This document shows positions 23,166 to 34,205 of a DNA stretch of 64,000 bases, piece after piece (positions within the stretch are counted from its first letter, which is position 1; each line of letters begins with the position of its first letter). This stretch comes from Bedellia somnulentella (taxonomy: Eukaryota; Arthropoda; Insecta; Lepidoptera; Bedelliidae), in the NCBI GenBank assembly GCA_963576735.1, contig OY755175.1, positions 9,316,401-9,380,400 of the forward strand. The letters run 5' to 3'. The position numbers and the translations under genes are program-made. The notes under the pieces are model-generated. The model had not been told where the DNA came from and made no database searches. It was given only the letters and a program-made list of their open reading frames with translations.

Positions 23166-23285
23166 TTAACTAGATATCGCGTGACATAAAACAGCTATCT
23201 CTTACGTACTTACTTAGTATCGTATACTGTCATCTCATTCTAACCGATATCTTGACAATAAAATAGCGCTCGTGCTAGTTCTCCA
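23166..23285 (+). repeat. Short dispersed repeat (family M3), copy 3
   Basis: Collinear with 18042-18165 (CTTACTTAGTATCGTATACT, TAAAATAGCGCTCGTGCT). Confidence 0.75.
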
Positions 23286-23734
23286 ATATCATATAAGTTG
23301 ATAACTTACTGCGCACGTAAATGCCTTTTCTTTTGAATCAATAGTATCCTTAAAAAAGTGAATCCCTAAGTAAGCTTGTTAAATCGTAACGAAGTGAAAT
23401 AAATTCATTTTTACATGTTTCTGCTGATTCTGATTGATTTCTAAATTGAATCATATCGATGCGACAGCCCTACAAAGCGAGACAAATTGTCAAGTCCGTC
23501 TGCCAGCACGTTTGCATAGATTTTGTAATAAAGACTCGTTTACGATATAAATATACCGCTGTTTTTTGCAATGTTTGTACAGAAATGCTCGTATTTTGCT
23601 TTTCTGATACCAAAGCTGTTCCTATGAACTATACCGAATCGTAGGTTTATGTTAGGGTAGGGATTATTGGATAGATAAGAATAATATAAATATCTTACAA
23701 TGAAATTATATGTTAACAATTAATTAATGAGCAA

Positions 23735-24015
23735 CCGTTTATTAACCGTGACAAGGTCAATGGATAGGAACTTACGTCAGCCATGCAGACAGGGGTGGGT
23801 TCAAACCCCAAGTCGGGCCTAAAAAATATTTGTGGTAAATTTATCATGGTTATTAACGATAATTTCTTCACGATGTTTTTCCTCACCGTTACCAACTTTG
23901 CTAAATTGGTGTAGAATTTGCTACACCAATTTAGCAAATTCCGGAGCGAGGATTTGAACTCACGTCTCCAGCTCTCGATGCGGTTGTGTTTCCACTGAGC
24001 TATCAAGATTGTTTC
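23735..24015. repeat. Inverted pair of SINE B pieces
   Basis: A plus-strand tRNA-like head (box B GGGTTCAAACCCC at about 23789) is followed by body sequence. A minus-strand SINE piece then ends at a second head (minus-strand box A GATAGCTCAGTGGAAAC, box B GAGTTCAAATCC at about 23950). A palindrome at the junction (23902-23940, TTTGCTAAATTGGTGTA and its complement) marks the fold-back point. Confidence 0.7.
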
Positions 24016-24038
24016 ATTATTAGACATTAAATACATAC

Positions 24039-24080
24039 AACACTTGGGTAATGCTATTCTAAGCCGACACTACACAGCAA
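24039..24080 (-). repeat. SINE A head fragment
   Basis: The minus strand shows GCTGTGTAGTGTCGGCTTAG followed by AATAGCATTACCC, the first 40 bp of family A. Confidence 0.65.
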
Positions 24081-24626
24081 AAGACATTGAGCTTGCTAAA
24101 TATATACCCGCAAGAACCCATCAATAAATAAATAATAGTATGTTTAGAGTCGTTAAACAAACATACTCGAGTGGAACTAAATTAATTTGGTTCACTTGTT
24201 GACCATATCACAGCTACAATGAACATTATTTCCTTCACATTAATTGATTTTATACACAATTTCCATTACTTTTTCAGTGGAGTGAATATAATTGGGTATG
24301 TAATCAATTCGTTTAGCCTTTATGATTGGGAACCTGATTAAAATTCTATTCTAACTCAAATGGATGTTTGAGAGCAGATGATAAATTAAAATTGCATATC
24401 GTATTTTTGTTTTCTTTGAGGCAGAGTAAGTCCTTCTCATAAGTTCTAAGTCATCACCAAGAACATTTATTTTACAATCTTTTTCCCACTTAGGTAACAT
24501 CCAAAAGTGGCTAAGAAATTTGGTATTCCGAAGTTTTATATCTAGTATATGTTTGTTAGTTAACCATTAAGGAAAACAAAAAAATCGAAAATTGCAATAA
24601 AACAATTTGAAACAACACATGTTAAA

Positions 24627-24962
24627 AACCGTGATAGCTCAATGGGTAGGACACCGGTTATCGTGCAAACGACTAGTGTTCAAATCCCGGGTCGGGCCTA
24701 CGCCAATTTGTCTTTTCTAAATACATATGTGTGGTTCATTTACCATGGTCAACCCCACATGGCTGAGTTGTGCTTAGTCATGTGACAGTACAAAAACGGC
24801 TATAGACCTTCCCCCTATCACGTGAGTACACTGTCCAAGCAAAACATGGGTACTTTGAATACCAGGTGACAAAGTCACGATATGTTCAGAAGTATTAGTA
24901 CCCCTGCCAACCTGTTCGGGGATATTGGGCGTGAACGTTTATGTTATGTTATGTTTGATTTT
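24627..24962 (+). repeat. SINE B, near full length
   Basis: The tRNA-like head has box A GATAGCTCAATGGGTAGGAC and box B GTGTTCAAATCCCGG at tRNA spacing. The body includes CACATGGCTGAGTTGTGCTT and ACGTGAGTACACTGTCCAAG-like blocks. The tail is CCTGTTCGGGGATATT, GGGCGTGAACG and (TTATG)n. A pol III-transcribed SINE is the natural reading. Confidence 0.88.
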
Positions 24963-24969
24963 GTCCAGT

Positions 24970-25185
24970 TTCGCTCCAAATTTCGGCATGCGAAGCATTT
25001 ATAACCACCTAGTTTTATATAACTTTCTAGGGTCCCGGCTGAAATCAGCATGCATTAGAGCTGAAACTCTAGTGTACTCGTACATATGCTGAGTCGGCGC
25101 CTATTTGGCTCTCATTATATGAAATTTGTTCGATTAATATTATTTTCATGTTATATCACTATGAGGGACTAAATAAAGTTTTTTT
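24970..25185 (+). repeat. Retroelement 3' end with polyadenylation signal
   Basis: GGGTCCCGGCTGAAATCAGC and GCTGAGTCGGCGCC precede an AATAAAG signal at 25172-25178 and a T-run on this strand. It resembles the 3' UTR of a retroelement, but no ORF remains. Confidence 0.35.
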
Positions 25186-25691
25186 TTACTTTTCTGTTAC
25201 TTTACTTTATAAAATGAGATGCGACTCATTATAAGCATGCATTACCTTTATTTCAATAATAAAAGTTATAAAATTAATCACATGGTGTTATATAGTCCGC
25301 TCTGTTCTTATACTGGACTCTAAACTATATTGCAAATGTTAAAATATTAAGTTGAGTAATATAATAATAAGTAATAATATAATATTAAGTTCGTAAAATT
25401 AAGTGTTACTGCAGTAGTTAACCCCTCTTTCACCCGCACTAATCTTAGAATAATGGACAGTCGTGATTATTACCGCGATATTTTTACCGAACCAATATAA
25501 TAGCGGTGAGGGCGAGCCTATCGACGTTTTCTATAAATATACCGGAATTTGGTTTCCTCCTTGTTAGTCGCACCATTATCCACTTTAATTAATGAGCTAC
25601 ATATACTTGACTTAGAAAGTCACATTAACGTAGGTTTGATTCCAGATCGGTTTGGAACCCATGCCGCTTTGCATTTGCCTACCAAGATGAT

Positions 25692-25941
25692 TTACATACA
25701 TGCATACGTATACTCAAGGCCCTAAATCCTAAAAAAAAGGTAGTCAGAGCTGTAGAGATAGAATTTCTTCGCCACATTTGGAAGTTGATAGGGGAGAAGA
25801 TGGTAGAAATAAATTATCGTTGGTGATCGGCCTCTAACCGCTTCGCCTAAAAACCACTAAAAAAAACACCATACCCTTAGTTCAGCCTCTTACGATACCA
25901 GTAAGTAAAAAGGGGTAGTGACATTCAAAAGACGGCAAGAT
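25692..25941 (-). repeat. SINE A copy
   Basis: The minus strand carries a degenerate head, the GCGGTTAGAGGCCGATCACC-type block, CAAATGTGGCGAAG, the tail GGATTTAGGGCCTTGAGTAT and a TATG-like end. The usual CCCC/GGG stem is decayed (ACCTTTTTTTTAGGAT). Confidence 0.75.
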
Positions 25942-26611
25942 GATGTCTGTGCTAAATTCGGCCAAGTTTTAAAACTGTGTTACAAAATAATATCTATGAA
26001 CTCAAATTTGTTAAATCATAGTTCTTCACTCGATGCTTCTATTAATTAAACTTATGTGTAGTTTGAAATCTTGTAACTTCAATTAGAGTAACAAACATCG
26101 TGTTATGAAACTAGGGCTTAGTTTATTTGTGTTACATAGGTGTAGACTTGAGCGAACCTAGTGAGAGTATGAAACGCAAGTTAAATAAGTAACTAAACAA
26201 ATTTTGAGAGATAAAGACTTTAAACTTAATCAGTGCGAAGATGAGTTTAAAATCATCATTATGTGTGCTCGAAATAGTTGGTCGTATGGAAGTAATTTTG
26301 ATATTTATTAAGTTTTCTAGCTTATATCGTCAAAAATGGCTCATTTTAAATCAAGTTCAGTGAAAACAAAACAAAGGAAACAAATTAACAAACGAAATAA
26401 ATTAATGGCCTTAACTTGAGCAAGTCACGTGTTTATATAATGGAATTGTGAGGAAAAATTTTAATATTGTGTCATTAAGAGCGAGCGCTTCTTTTTGGAG
26501 CGTAATCGTAAGAAACATACTTCTACTAACTTCATTAAAGTATTAATTAGATTTTAAGTAAAAAGAAATAATAACTTCAAAACTATTTATAAACTACAAT
26601 ATTAAACTTCT

Positions 26612-26690
26612 AAATGTGGCTGAGGAGTTTCTAGCTCTGGCTATCCGTTTTTGGGATTTATAGCCGTGAGTATACGTATGTATGCATGTA
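26612..26690 (+). repeat. SINE A 3' fragment
   Basis: AAATGTGGCTGAGGAGTTTC, then CGTTTTTGGGATTTATAGCC, GTGAGTATACG and TATG units. Only the last about 80 bp of the family are present. Confidence 0.75.
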
Positions 26691-27072
26691 AATCATCTTG
26701 GTACGCAAATGCAAAGCGGCATGGGTTCAAAACGATCTGGAATATACCTACGTTAATGTATTAATGTTCTATGGGTGTTGCATAGTGTATAAAAGTTGGA
26801 TACAATTTCAAATTAAGCATTAAAGGTATTATTTTAAATATTGTTTTTACACAAAGCTGGTCTATCCATCATCAGATTCTGACCGTACAATGCCATCCAT
26901 TCTACATCCACTATACAAGAGAAAAACATCCTTCATTTATTGCAGTCCTAAATACAGAAATTAAAGCATGAACGCAATGTTTAGGCATACATTTAAATAA
27001 GAAATTTTGTTCTTTCCTACTCCAAAAGATATTGTTATGAAAAAAACGATCGCAAATATGTAAAAGAAATAA

Positions 27073-27191
27073 TCTATACTTATAATAAATCTGTAGAGAG
27101 GTTAATTCTGTACATGGAATATATTTTCAAAATAACTATCAGGGGGTGATTAGTGATCGATACTGATGCCAAAAATGCAATCAGTAAAATT

Positions 27192-27229
<38 letters not shown>

Positions 27230-27993
27230 GGTTTGTATGTTCCTTATGGAAACAAAAACTACTCGACGGATTTAGACGAAACTTGGTACAATTATTCTTC
27301 ATACTCCTGGGCAGGTTTTTGTATACTTTCCAGCAGAATAGTAAAGAGGAATTTTGGGAAATTTTGGGAAAACGGGAGAAGTTACTCCATTTTTTAAGCT
27401 TCCGTCGCGTGTGCAGCCTTAATAGTCAAAGTTACATAGAAATCACGTATGACGGAAATATTCTACATAAAATTATCTAAAAAATATTCCGCAACAGTAT
27501 ATGTCTATCTTTTATGGTTGACTCACAACAACACGTGTAACTCCTGATAGCTTAGCAGTTCGGCGCATTCTGATTATATTTGTTTTCTCTTACGTTTATA
27601 ATACTCTCAATCACCCTTATTTCAAAAGTTAACATTATTACCTACTCAATAAAAAAAGAATCATAGAAATCGGTATAGAAACACCAAAATTAATAGTCCC
27701 AACATAATAGTCGCACGCGATCAAAACCAAATCCTTAGTAATTTACATATTACATACTAGATGGCGCCAGTAGTTGCATCAATTAAAACCAAAAAATTAG
27801 CTTAATTTCGGAGATATTGATCTGAACCGATCATAAAAGCGCTTTCAAAATCACAAAGTAACACTATATTCAGACATGAGTGCTGTAAGTTGTAATAAAG
27901 ACGCTAATTTCATAACGCTTGAGCAGTGATTGAAGAAACCTCCAACATTTTTTTAAACTACGCTACCCGTGCGAAGCGGGGCCGATCCACTAG
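27073..27993 (+). mobile_element. Helitron family 1, intact non-autonomous copy (921 bp)
   Basis: It begins TCTATACTTATAATAAATC after A and ends CGGGGCCGATCCACTAG before T, with the 3' hairpin CCCGTGCGAAGCGGG. A (TGTC)n run is at 27197-27230. Sequence is collinear with 5574-6505 over its full length. An open frame over the microsatellite (27166-27480) is a by-product of the repeat, not a gene. Confidence 0.92.
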
Positions 27994-28308
27994 TATATAC
28001 TATATGTATATATTAACAATATTTTGGTAAGAAAAAACACTAGTCGACAAGTAAACAATTTCAGGATACAAGCGGGAGACCTACACTACCTTTGCAATAA
28101 TAAGTGTCGGGCTGAAGTCGGTCTGACAGGATATGGGCGGTCGTGGCACCTTGGAATTTAGCTAGGCTGTTTAAGTAATGGACTACATATTTGTATACAA
28201 TTACTCGTAAATGTGAAACTAGTGAAACACTACTACTTAAACTATTAACTTAATTATGCTAATGTAAACAGAAACCTCTTTTGGGAATTTTTCAAGACTC
28301 CAGACTCC

Positions 28309-28812
28309 AACGTTCACGCCAAATATCCCCGAAGGGGTTGGTAGAGGTACTAATACTCCTGAGCATCACGTGACACAGTCACCTGGTGTTCTGAGTACCC
28401 ACGTTTTGCTTGGAAAGTGTACTCACTCGATGGGGGGCAGGCCCGTTTTTTACGAATACACTGTCACATCACGTGATTAAGTACAACTTAGCCATGTGGG
28501 TTTCCTCACGATGTTTTCCCTAACCGTTAATAACCATGATAAATTAACCATACATATGTCTTTAGAATTGTCTCGGCGATAGGCCTGCCCCCCATCACGT
28601 GAGTACACTGTCTAAGCAAAACGTGGGTACCTTCTCTGGACACTAGATGGCGCTGCCATGTGAGTTCAGAAGTATTGGTACCTCTGCCAACCCCTTCGGG
28701 GATAAACGGCATGAACGTTTATGTTATGTTATGTTATGTCTTTAGAAAAGACAAATTGGTGTAGGCCCGTCCCCGGATTAGAATACTAGTCGTTTGCACG
28801 ATAAGCGGTGTT
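28309..28812 (-). repeat. SINE B copy interrupted by another SINE B
   Basis: On the minus strand the head and box B (28800-28770) are separated from the body and tail (28554-28309) by a younger plus-strand SINE B. The tail block CCAACCCCTTCGGGGATATT and GGCGTGAACG is intact at 28311-28345. Confidence 0.85.
28568..28734 (+). repeat. 5'-truncated SINE B nested in a SINE B
   Basis: The insert starts in mid-body (CGGCGATAGGCCTGCCCC) and ends CCAACCCCTTCGGGGATAAA, GGCATGAACG and (TTATG)n. The host sequence TATGTCTTTAGAA is duplicated exactly at 28555-28567 and 28735-28747, a 13-bp target duplication. That is direct evidence of target-primed insertion. Confidence 0.92.
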
Positions 28813-29481
28813 ATGTCACGTTGTGACGCGTTTGGCAATTTCGTATGATCAAAATATCAAATTTATTAAGCTACTCGCACATGGTCTATGTTTTTCCTTA
28901 CTTTGGAATCTTACCATTTTTCAAAAGTTTTCTCAAACACAATTATTTCTTATGTTAATTTCAATATGTGGTTTTTAGAACAACATAAAGACTGGAAGCT
29001 AGAAGCCACTTAGGATCATAAATCTTTTCTTTTTTACCTGAAAAGGAATGTTTCTTGAATACAACTTACACATCTTAGCAGAGCACAAGTTTTTACCATT
29101 TTATTCTATTACCTGAAAACCTTTTTAGGGCGAAAGTGATAAGAAAAAGTTTTTCTGAAAAGAATATAATATTCTAGTTACGCTAAGTGTCTCCAGTTTA
29201 AGAACGGTACGTAAATATTTACTAACGCCAAAAGTGATTCAGTTTGGAACGACACAACATTTTGCTATTTTTAACACGCTTATATTAGCTTTACCTGTAT
29301 GTATGTATGTATGTAACCGACTACTTTAAACTCGATTTTGACCCACTTTAAACAGACCGATTTTATTCAAAATTTGTACACTTATCGAGAATCAGAGACA
29401 ATATAATAATTTCATAGGTTCATCCCATTATCCTGATTAGTGTCGCCAGATTTAAATAATTTCAAATGATCAGTACTAAAG

Positions 29482-30131
29482 AGTTAAAAATAAACGTAGT
29501 TTAAAAAACTAAAAAAACACGCCTATGAAGCACATTTAACAAAAAAACATAACATAATATAAACGTTCACACCGAATATCCCCGAAGGGGTTGGCAGAGG
29601 TACTAATACTTCTGAACTCACATGGCAAGCGCCATCTAGTTTCCAGAGAAGGTACCCACGTTTTGCTTAGATAGTGTACTCACGTGATAGGGGGCAGGCC
29701 TATCGCCGTTTTGTACGAATACACTGTCACATGACTAAGTACAACTCAGCCATGTGGGTTTCCTCACGATGTTTTCCCTCACCGTTAACATACATGATAA
29801 ATTAACCACGCATATGTCTTTAGAAAAGACAAATTGGTGTAGGCCCGACCCGGGATTTGAACACTAGTCGCTTGCACGAGAACCGGTGCGGTGTTCTACC
29901 CATTGAGCTATCACGTCGTCTTTAACAAAAAAAATATAAATAATTTCCAATATAAGATGAAAATCATGTAAAAGTGTGGGGCGCTCTGTGCCATATTTTT
30001 TCGTCTTTCGAGCAACCCACGTTTTTTCATGATTTTCACCTTATATTAAAAATATATTATTTTTTTTGTTAAATGTGCTACATAAGCGTGTTTTTCAGTT
30101 TTTTAAACTACATTTTTATCTTTGTATTTTT
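29482..30131. mobile_element. Foldback/MITE-like palindrome broken by a SINE B
   Basis: The left arm (29482-29547, continued at 29934-29985) carries GTAGTTTAAAAAACT, CACATTTAACAAAAAAA and ATGAAAATCATG. The right arm (30015-30131) carries the complements in reverse order. A 0.37-kb SINE B is inserted in the left arm. Without it the element would be about 265 bp with arms of more than 100 bp. Confidence 0.8.
29548..29920 (-). repeat. SINE B, full length, with 13-bp target duplication
   Basis: On the minus strand: box A GATAGCTCAATGGGTAGAAC, box B GTGTTCAAATCCCGG, body, tail CCAACCCCTTCGGGGATATT, GGTGTGAACG and TTATG-like units. TTTAACAAAAAAA flanks both sides (29535-29547 and 29921-29933). Confidence 0.92.
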
Positions 30132-30234
30132 ACACTGATAATATAATTATAAAAAATATATTAAGCATAAGCGCATTAATTTAGGTAGTTCAGTGGGAAA
30201 GACCTAATGTCAAAAAAAACCAAGTGCACGTCGA

Positions 30235-30440
30235 CCCTTAAAAGCCCCAATACCGTTAGTCGCCTCTTACGTCTTAGGTATTGGGGCTTTTAAGGGATTT
30301 TTGATTGATGCGGTTGGAGAGCCATTACCTTTATTTTTACTATCTTTTCCCTAATCAAATTGCCAAAAGTGGCTGAAGAATTTTTAATTCCTTAGCTCTG
30401 GCTACCCTTTCTTGGGATTTATAGCCGTGAGTATTGTACG
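30235..30440 (+). repeat. SINE A pieces in inverted arrangement
   Basis: A minus-strand piece (30235-30270) abuts a plus-strand piece (30277-30440). The plus piece runs from GGTATTGGGGCTTTTAAGGG through CAAAAGTGGCTGAAG to TACCCTTTCTTGGGATTTAT, AGCCGTGAGTA. The junction forms a perfect 20-bp inverted repeat (30235-30254 with 30277-30296). Confidence 0.82.
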
Positions 30441-30616
30441 TATGTATCGATCTAATAATTTAAAACGTAGCATTAATAGACGGAAAATAAATAACTGTGA
30501 CATACGGACAAACAGACATGATGAAAGTAATAGGGTTTCGTTCCGAATTCCTAAAAAAGAACTCTGTGCCTTTTTTAAGTTATAAAGACTAAGAATGGTA
30601 GGTTTTTAATTACAAA

Positions 30617-31074
30617 TAGCTTTTTGCCCGAGACTACATCCGCGTGGACAACATTTTTTGCATCCGGTTTATCCAAGATACCAAAACACTATGTTAACTT
30701 CTGTTTTTATATATTTATTTTCTCGTGGGCGCTGAATAGATAAAAAGAACATTGAGGCTTTTTATGTGATTAGTATAGTAACGCAATAGTAATTAAAATC
30801 GTCGGCAGATTGAAAATTGCTCGCGAGCGAATCAATTCAATCTCGTGACTGACACATTTGCGCGCGCTTTTACTCCAGCAAAGTGTATGGGCCAATTTTG
30901 ACAATTTATAAATCGCTTACAATTTAACGAATACAGTTATGGAAAATGTATGAATTTTTGGTAAAACTTCAGATGGAGACCTTCAAATTGATACCCGAAA
31001 AAATTTTCTAGCTCTTAGCATCGCGACACAGACTGTTTCACAAAATCCACCCTCTCTCGTTTAATATATGAGGA
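30617..31074 (-). mobile_element. Helitron family 2 copy
   Basis: On the minus strand it begins TCCTCATATATTAAACGAG (from 31074, after A) and runs into the same 3' part as the 46.8-48.6-kb copy (GGATGCAAAAAATGT, GTCCACGCGGATGTAGTC). Its 3' end reads GCTATTT instead of CTAGT, so the terminus is mutated or slightly deleted. Confidence 0.75.
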
Positions 31075-31854
31075 TTAGGTAAAACATGATGAGAAAATTT
31101 AAATGAACATGTTTATATTTAGTCTTGTGACAGCGGATCATAAGTTCTGCAGGCTTGTTGGTTTTAAATCGAAACAAAAAACTGGCAATTTTCATAAATG
31201 TAGAACATGTTAGCAATGTCCATATTCCTTGTTCAGGCATTAATCATGCTGTAAGCACACAAAAATTAGGATCATAAATCTTATACGAGTATTGTAACCG
31301 TAGTAGTAGTAGTATTATAAATATTATAAACGCGACAACCCTAATCCTTCTAGTACCATATTAAGGTGACAAATTACAAGAAGACATTTTTGTTTTAATT
31401 TCTTTGCGAAAATATATTTAGCTTCTTTTATTAGTACTTAGAAACAAGTTAGGAACACAGGTTTAACTTCTAAGTAACCTCTTAAACCGGGGAAGCATCA
31501 ATTATAAAAGAAATCAGTTATAAAGGCTTACCACCACACCATATCTTGTCTCAGATAGTTTTGTTAAACCATGTATAGACTTATATTTTGTTATAATTAT
31601 TTTTTATTTTATTTTCTTTGTGAATTTTTAATGTTGTTTTAGTTTAAATGATAGTTTTATGTTTTTTCCTTTATACATTAGTTTATATTTGGGCTGTTTT
31701 GTATTTTAGTTAAGCCCTGAGGCAATGAATTAATATCTTTCTTTCTATCTTTAAGTGCGAGTCTGTCCGGCGCACTAAAGGTTAATTACCCTACCCTTAA
31801 ATAAACACAGTAAAAACATGCATTTTTAAAATTAAAATAAAAGAAAGAAAAATT

Positions 31855-31882
31855 TCGACACCAACGGGGATTGAACCATTCT
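31855..31882 (-). repeat. Family C SINE fragment
   Basis: The minus strand shows GGTTCAATCCCCGTTGGTGT, a box B plus the block that follows the head in the copy at 13.5 kb. Short and truncated. Confidence 0.5.
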
Positions 31883-32641
31883 GATTATGCATTTTTAAAG
31901 TGAATTAAATAATAAATAATTAATTAATAACTATTCTATGGATTTTTGAAACGCTAAATACATGCTCTTTTAATTATAGCCTACAATAATCTTTACTTAT
32001 TACAAAGAAGACAGATTTAATTTTTTTATTGTTTGTCTGTAATGACCCATCTATACCAATATTATAAAGAGGAAAGGTTTGATTTTTTGTTTGTTTGTTT
32101 GTTTGTTTGTTTGAATTGAATAGGCTCCAAAACTACTGGACGGATTTGAAAAATTTTTTCACTGTTTTGATGCTACACTATTTTTGAGTGACATAGGCTA
32201 TATTTTATTTTCAAAAAAATTAGGGATCCTTATGTAAACTTCAAAAATGTAACCCAAGGTGTTAAAGAAATACCAAAAAAAATCCTTACATCGCGTGCGC
32301 TGCAAAAACTATTGACAATAGAATAAAATTATGTAGTACAATTTTATAGAACACATCATTATCTAAATTAAATGCCTCGACAGCATGTCTCTAACTATTA
32401 TAGTTATCTCACAACAAGCGTCATTATATAATTTTTTTTAAAAATTAAATTAAAATCCTGCTTTAGAAAAGGCTCTTTATTTGTACCTATCTAATCCTTA
32501 AAAAAAAACGTCTATATTATTTCAGACTACTTTAATACCCTTATATTACTTTTTGAATTATTCGATTCGAACATTCCATTCGAAAGTTATCTCGAATTAA
32601 AAAAATAGATAAAACTCCGCTCGATTAGCTATGCATAGTAA

Positions 32642-33022
32642 GTTGTTGCAGGCGTCACGAAGGGGTACGGGAGGCTGCTTATCAAAGAGTTAAAGCAAAA
32701 TTTAATTGTAGCGACTATTATCACTGGCCCAGCAGCCGGTCAATTAGCTCATATACCGAGGATACCGATGATCCCAACTGATCTGCCAATTCCATTTAAA
32801 CGGCTACAATTTCCTGTTAAAACATCTTTTGCTTTAACAATTAATAAGTCCCAAGGCCAAACCTTCAAATTAGTAGGGATTGACCTGCGAAAGAATTGTT
32901 TTACTCACGGTCAACTGTACGTTGGCCTGTCGCGGGTGGGAGCTCCTGAACATCAATTTATTTTGCTGCCCCAAAATACAACAACGTCAAATATTGTTTA
33001 CAGGGAAGCTCTAACTCTATAA
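32642..33022 (+). pseudogene. Helitron Rep/helicase, C-terminal fragment (Pif1-like)
   Basis: The frame is open for about 127 codons after a stop at 32639-32641. It shows the end of the Pif1-family helicase domain of Helitron proteins: GRLLIKELKQNLIVATIITG, then HIPRIPMIPTDLPIPFKRLQ, the motif FALTINKSQGQTF, and GQLYVGLSRVGAPEH close to the C-terminus. In the full protein this unwinds DNA during rolling-circle transposition. The HUH nuclease and the N-terminal helicase motifs are missing, so it is non-functional. The first ATG (32768) is internal to the domain. The stop at 33020-33022 is probably the natural end, since the family usually stops soon after this motif. Confidence 0.92.
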
Positions 33023-33107
33023 ATTGAATGGCTTTTGATGTAATTACTCATTATGAAAAATAAAAAAAATAAAAAAATATATCTAAATATAAATATAACA
33101 AAATATA

Positions 33108-33347
33108 ACATACATACATACATATACTCACGGCTATAAATCCCTAGAAGGGGTAGCCAGAGCTAAGGATTCAGAAATTTCTCAGCCAATTTTGGAAGTT
33201 GTGTGGGGAAAAGATGGTGAAATAAAGGTTGTTGGTGATGGGTCTCCAACCGCATCGTCCAAAAATCTCTCAAAAGCCCCAAAACCGTTAGTTGCCTCTT
33301 ACGGAAGAAATGGGGTAGTGCTATTCTAAGCCGACACTACACAGCAA
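33108..33347 (-). repeat. SINE A nested in a Helitron
   Basis: On the minus strand: head GCTGTGTAGTGTCGGCTTAG, body GATGCGGTTGGAGACCCATC and CAAAATTGGCTGAGAAA, tail TACCCCTTCTAGGGATTTAT, AGCCGTGAGTATATGTATG. Nearly full length. Confidence 0.88.
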
Positions 33348-33539
33348 AAAAAAATAACATAGCTTAAAACTTAAAAAAAATTTATTAAAATAATAATACA
33401 TGTAATAAAATAAAAAACAAAATGTTAATGATAATTTATGCCCGAGCGAAGCCGGGACGGGCTGCTAGTATTTTATAAAAAGAAAAAAAAAAAAAAACTG
33501 AACTGAACTTTGATAAAAGGAACCTTACATTTCAAAAAT

Positions 33540-33574
33540 TACACTCTCCGAGCGAAGCTGGGGCGGTTGACTAG
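33540..33574 (+). mobile_element. Isolated Helitron 3' terminus
   Basis: CGAGCGAAGCTGGGGCGG then TTGACTAG, followed by T, has the hairpin-plus-CTAG form of a Helitron 3' end. No matching 5' TC terminus was found. The 32.05-33.47-kb Helitron may have inserted into this older element. Confidence 0.6.
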
Positions 33575-33989
33575 TCAATATATGTACGTATGTAGTTCAT
33601 ATAATATAAGAGTTTATTTTGTACGCGTAATTTGTTACAGTACTCGGCTCCGTTAGAAATACCGCAGGTGTTGGTCATATATCATTGCTATACCTTTCCA
33701 AACTCACATCAATTTTGCCCTGACTTGGGTCACTCGATATCCCCAAAATCCTAATTACATTATTTATCACCTTTGTTTATATTAATTATCTTACTTGGGT
33801 TAATTTATTTTTCATCATACCGGCTTAGAAAAACACTAGTTCGTCTTTTCTCGCGGGTTTACTTTCCCCGTACAAAACTCGCGATCGAGGGCTTTAACTA
33901 TACAAATGTAAAACGGCTCAGATTAAGTACAAAAAAATATGTAACAAAGATATTTTTCGTGTCAAATGTCTTAAGATTCAAAATTGTAA

Positions 33990-34205
33990 GATTGACGTCT
34001 TATATCCCTGAAGGCGTGGCAGAGGTACACATAGTTATAAAAAAACATGTGACATTATTGTTAGTTGGTATTCAGAATAACCACGTTTTGCTTGGACAGT
34101 GTACTCGTGCGATAAGAGGCAGGCCTATTTCCGTTTTGCACGAATAGACTGTCAAACGACTAAGTACAACCACAGATAATGGTACAACTTAGCCAAATTT
34201 TGATA
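33990..34205 (-). repeat. Degenerate SINE B
   Basis: The minus strand shows body blocks (ATAGGCCTGCCTC, CACTGTCCAAGCAAAACG, GGTTATTCTGAATACCA) and a decayed tail (GCCACGCCTTCAGGGATAT). The head is lost. Confidence 0.7.

Larger units (their letters stand above)
32050..33467 (+). mobile_element. Helitron with residual helicase gene
   Basis: It begins TCTATACCAATATTATAAAG after A and ends GCCGGGACGGGCTGCTAG before T. The hairpin GCCCG...CGGGC lies immediately upstream of the end. A (TTTG)n run is at 32088-32113. Inside are the C-terminal part of the Helitron helicase (32642-33022) and a nested SINE A (33108-33347). It derives from an autonomous Helitron by internal deletion. A second Helitron 3' end at 33571-33574 lies 107 bp downstream. 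Confidence 0.88.

Noticed and set aside
33773..34147. 124-codon ORF
   Set aside because: Its second half is read through a decayed SINE B, and the first half has no recognisable domain.
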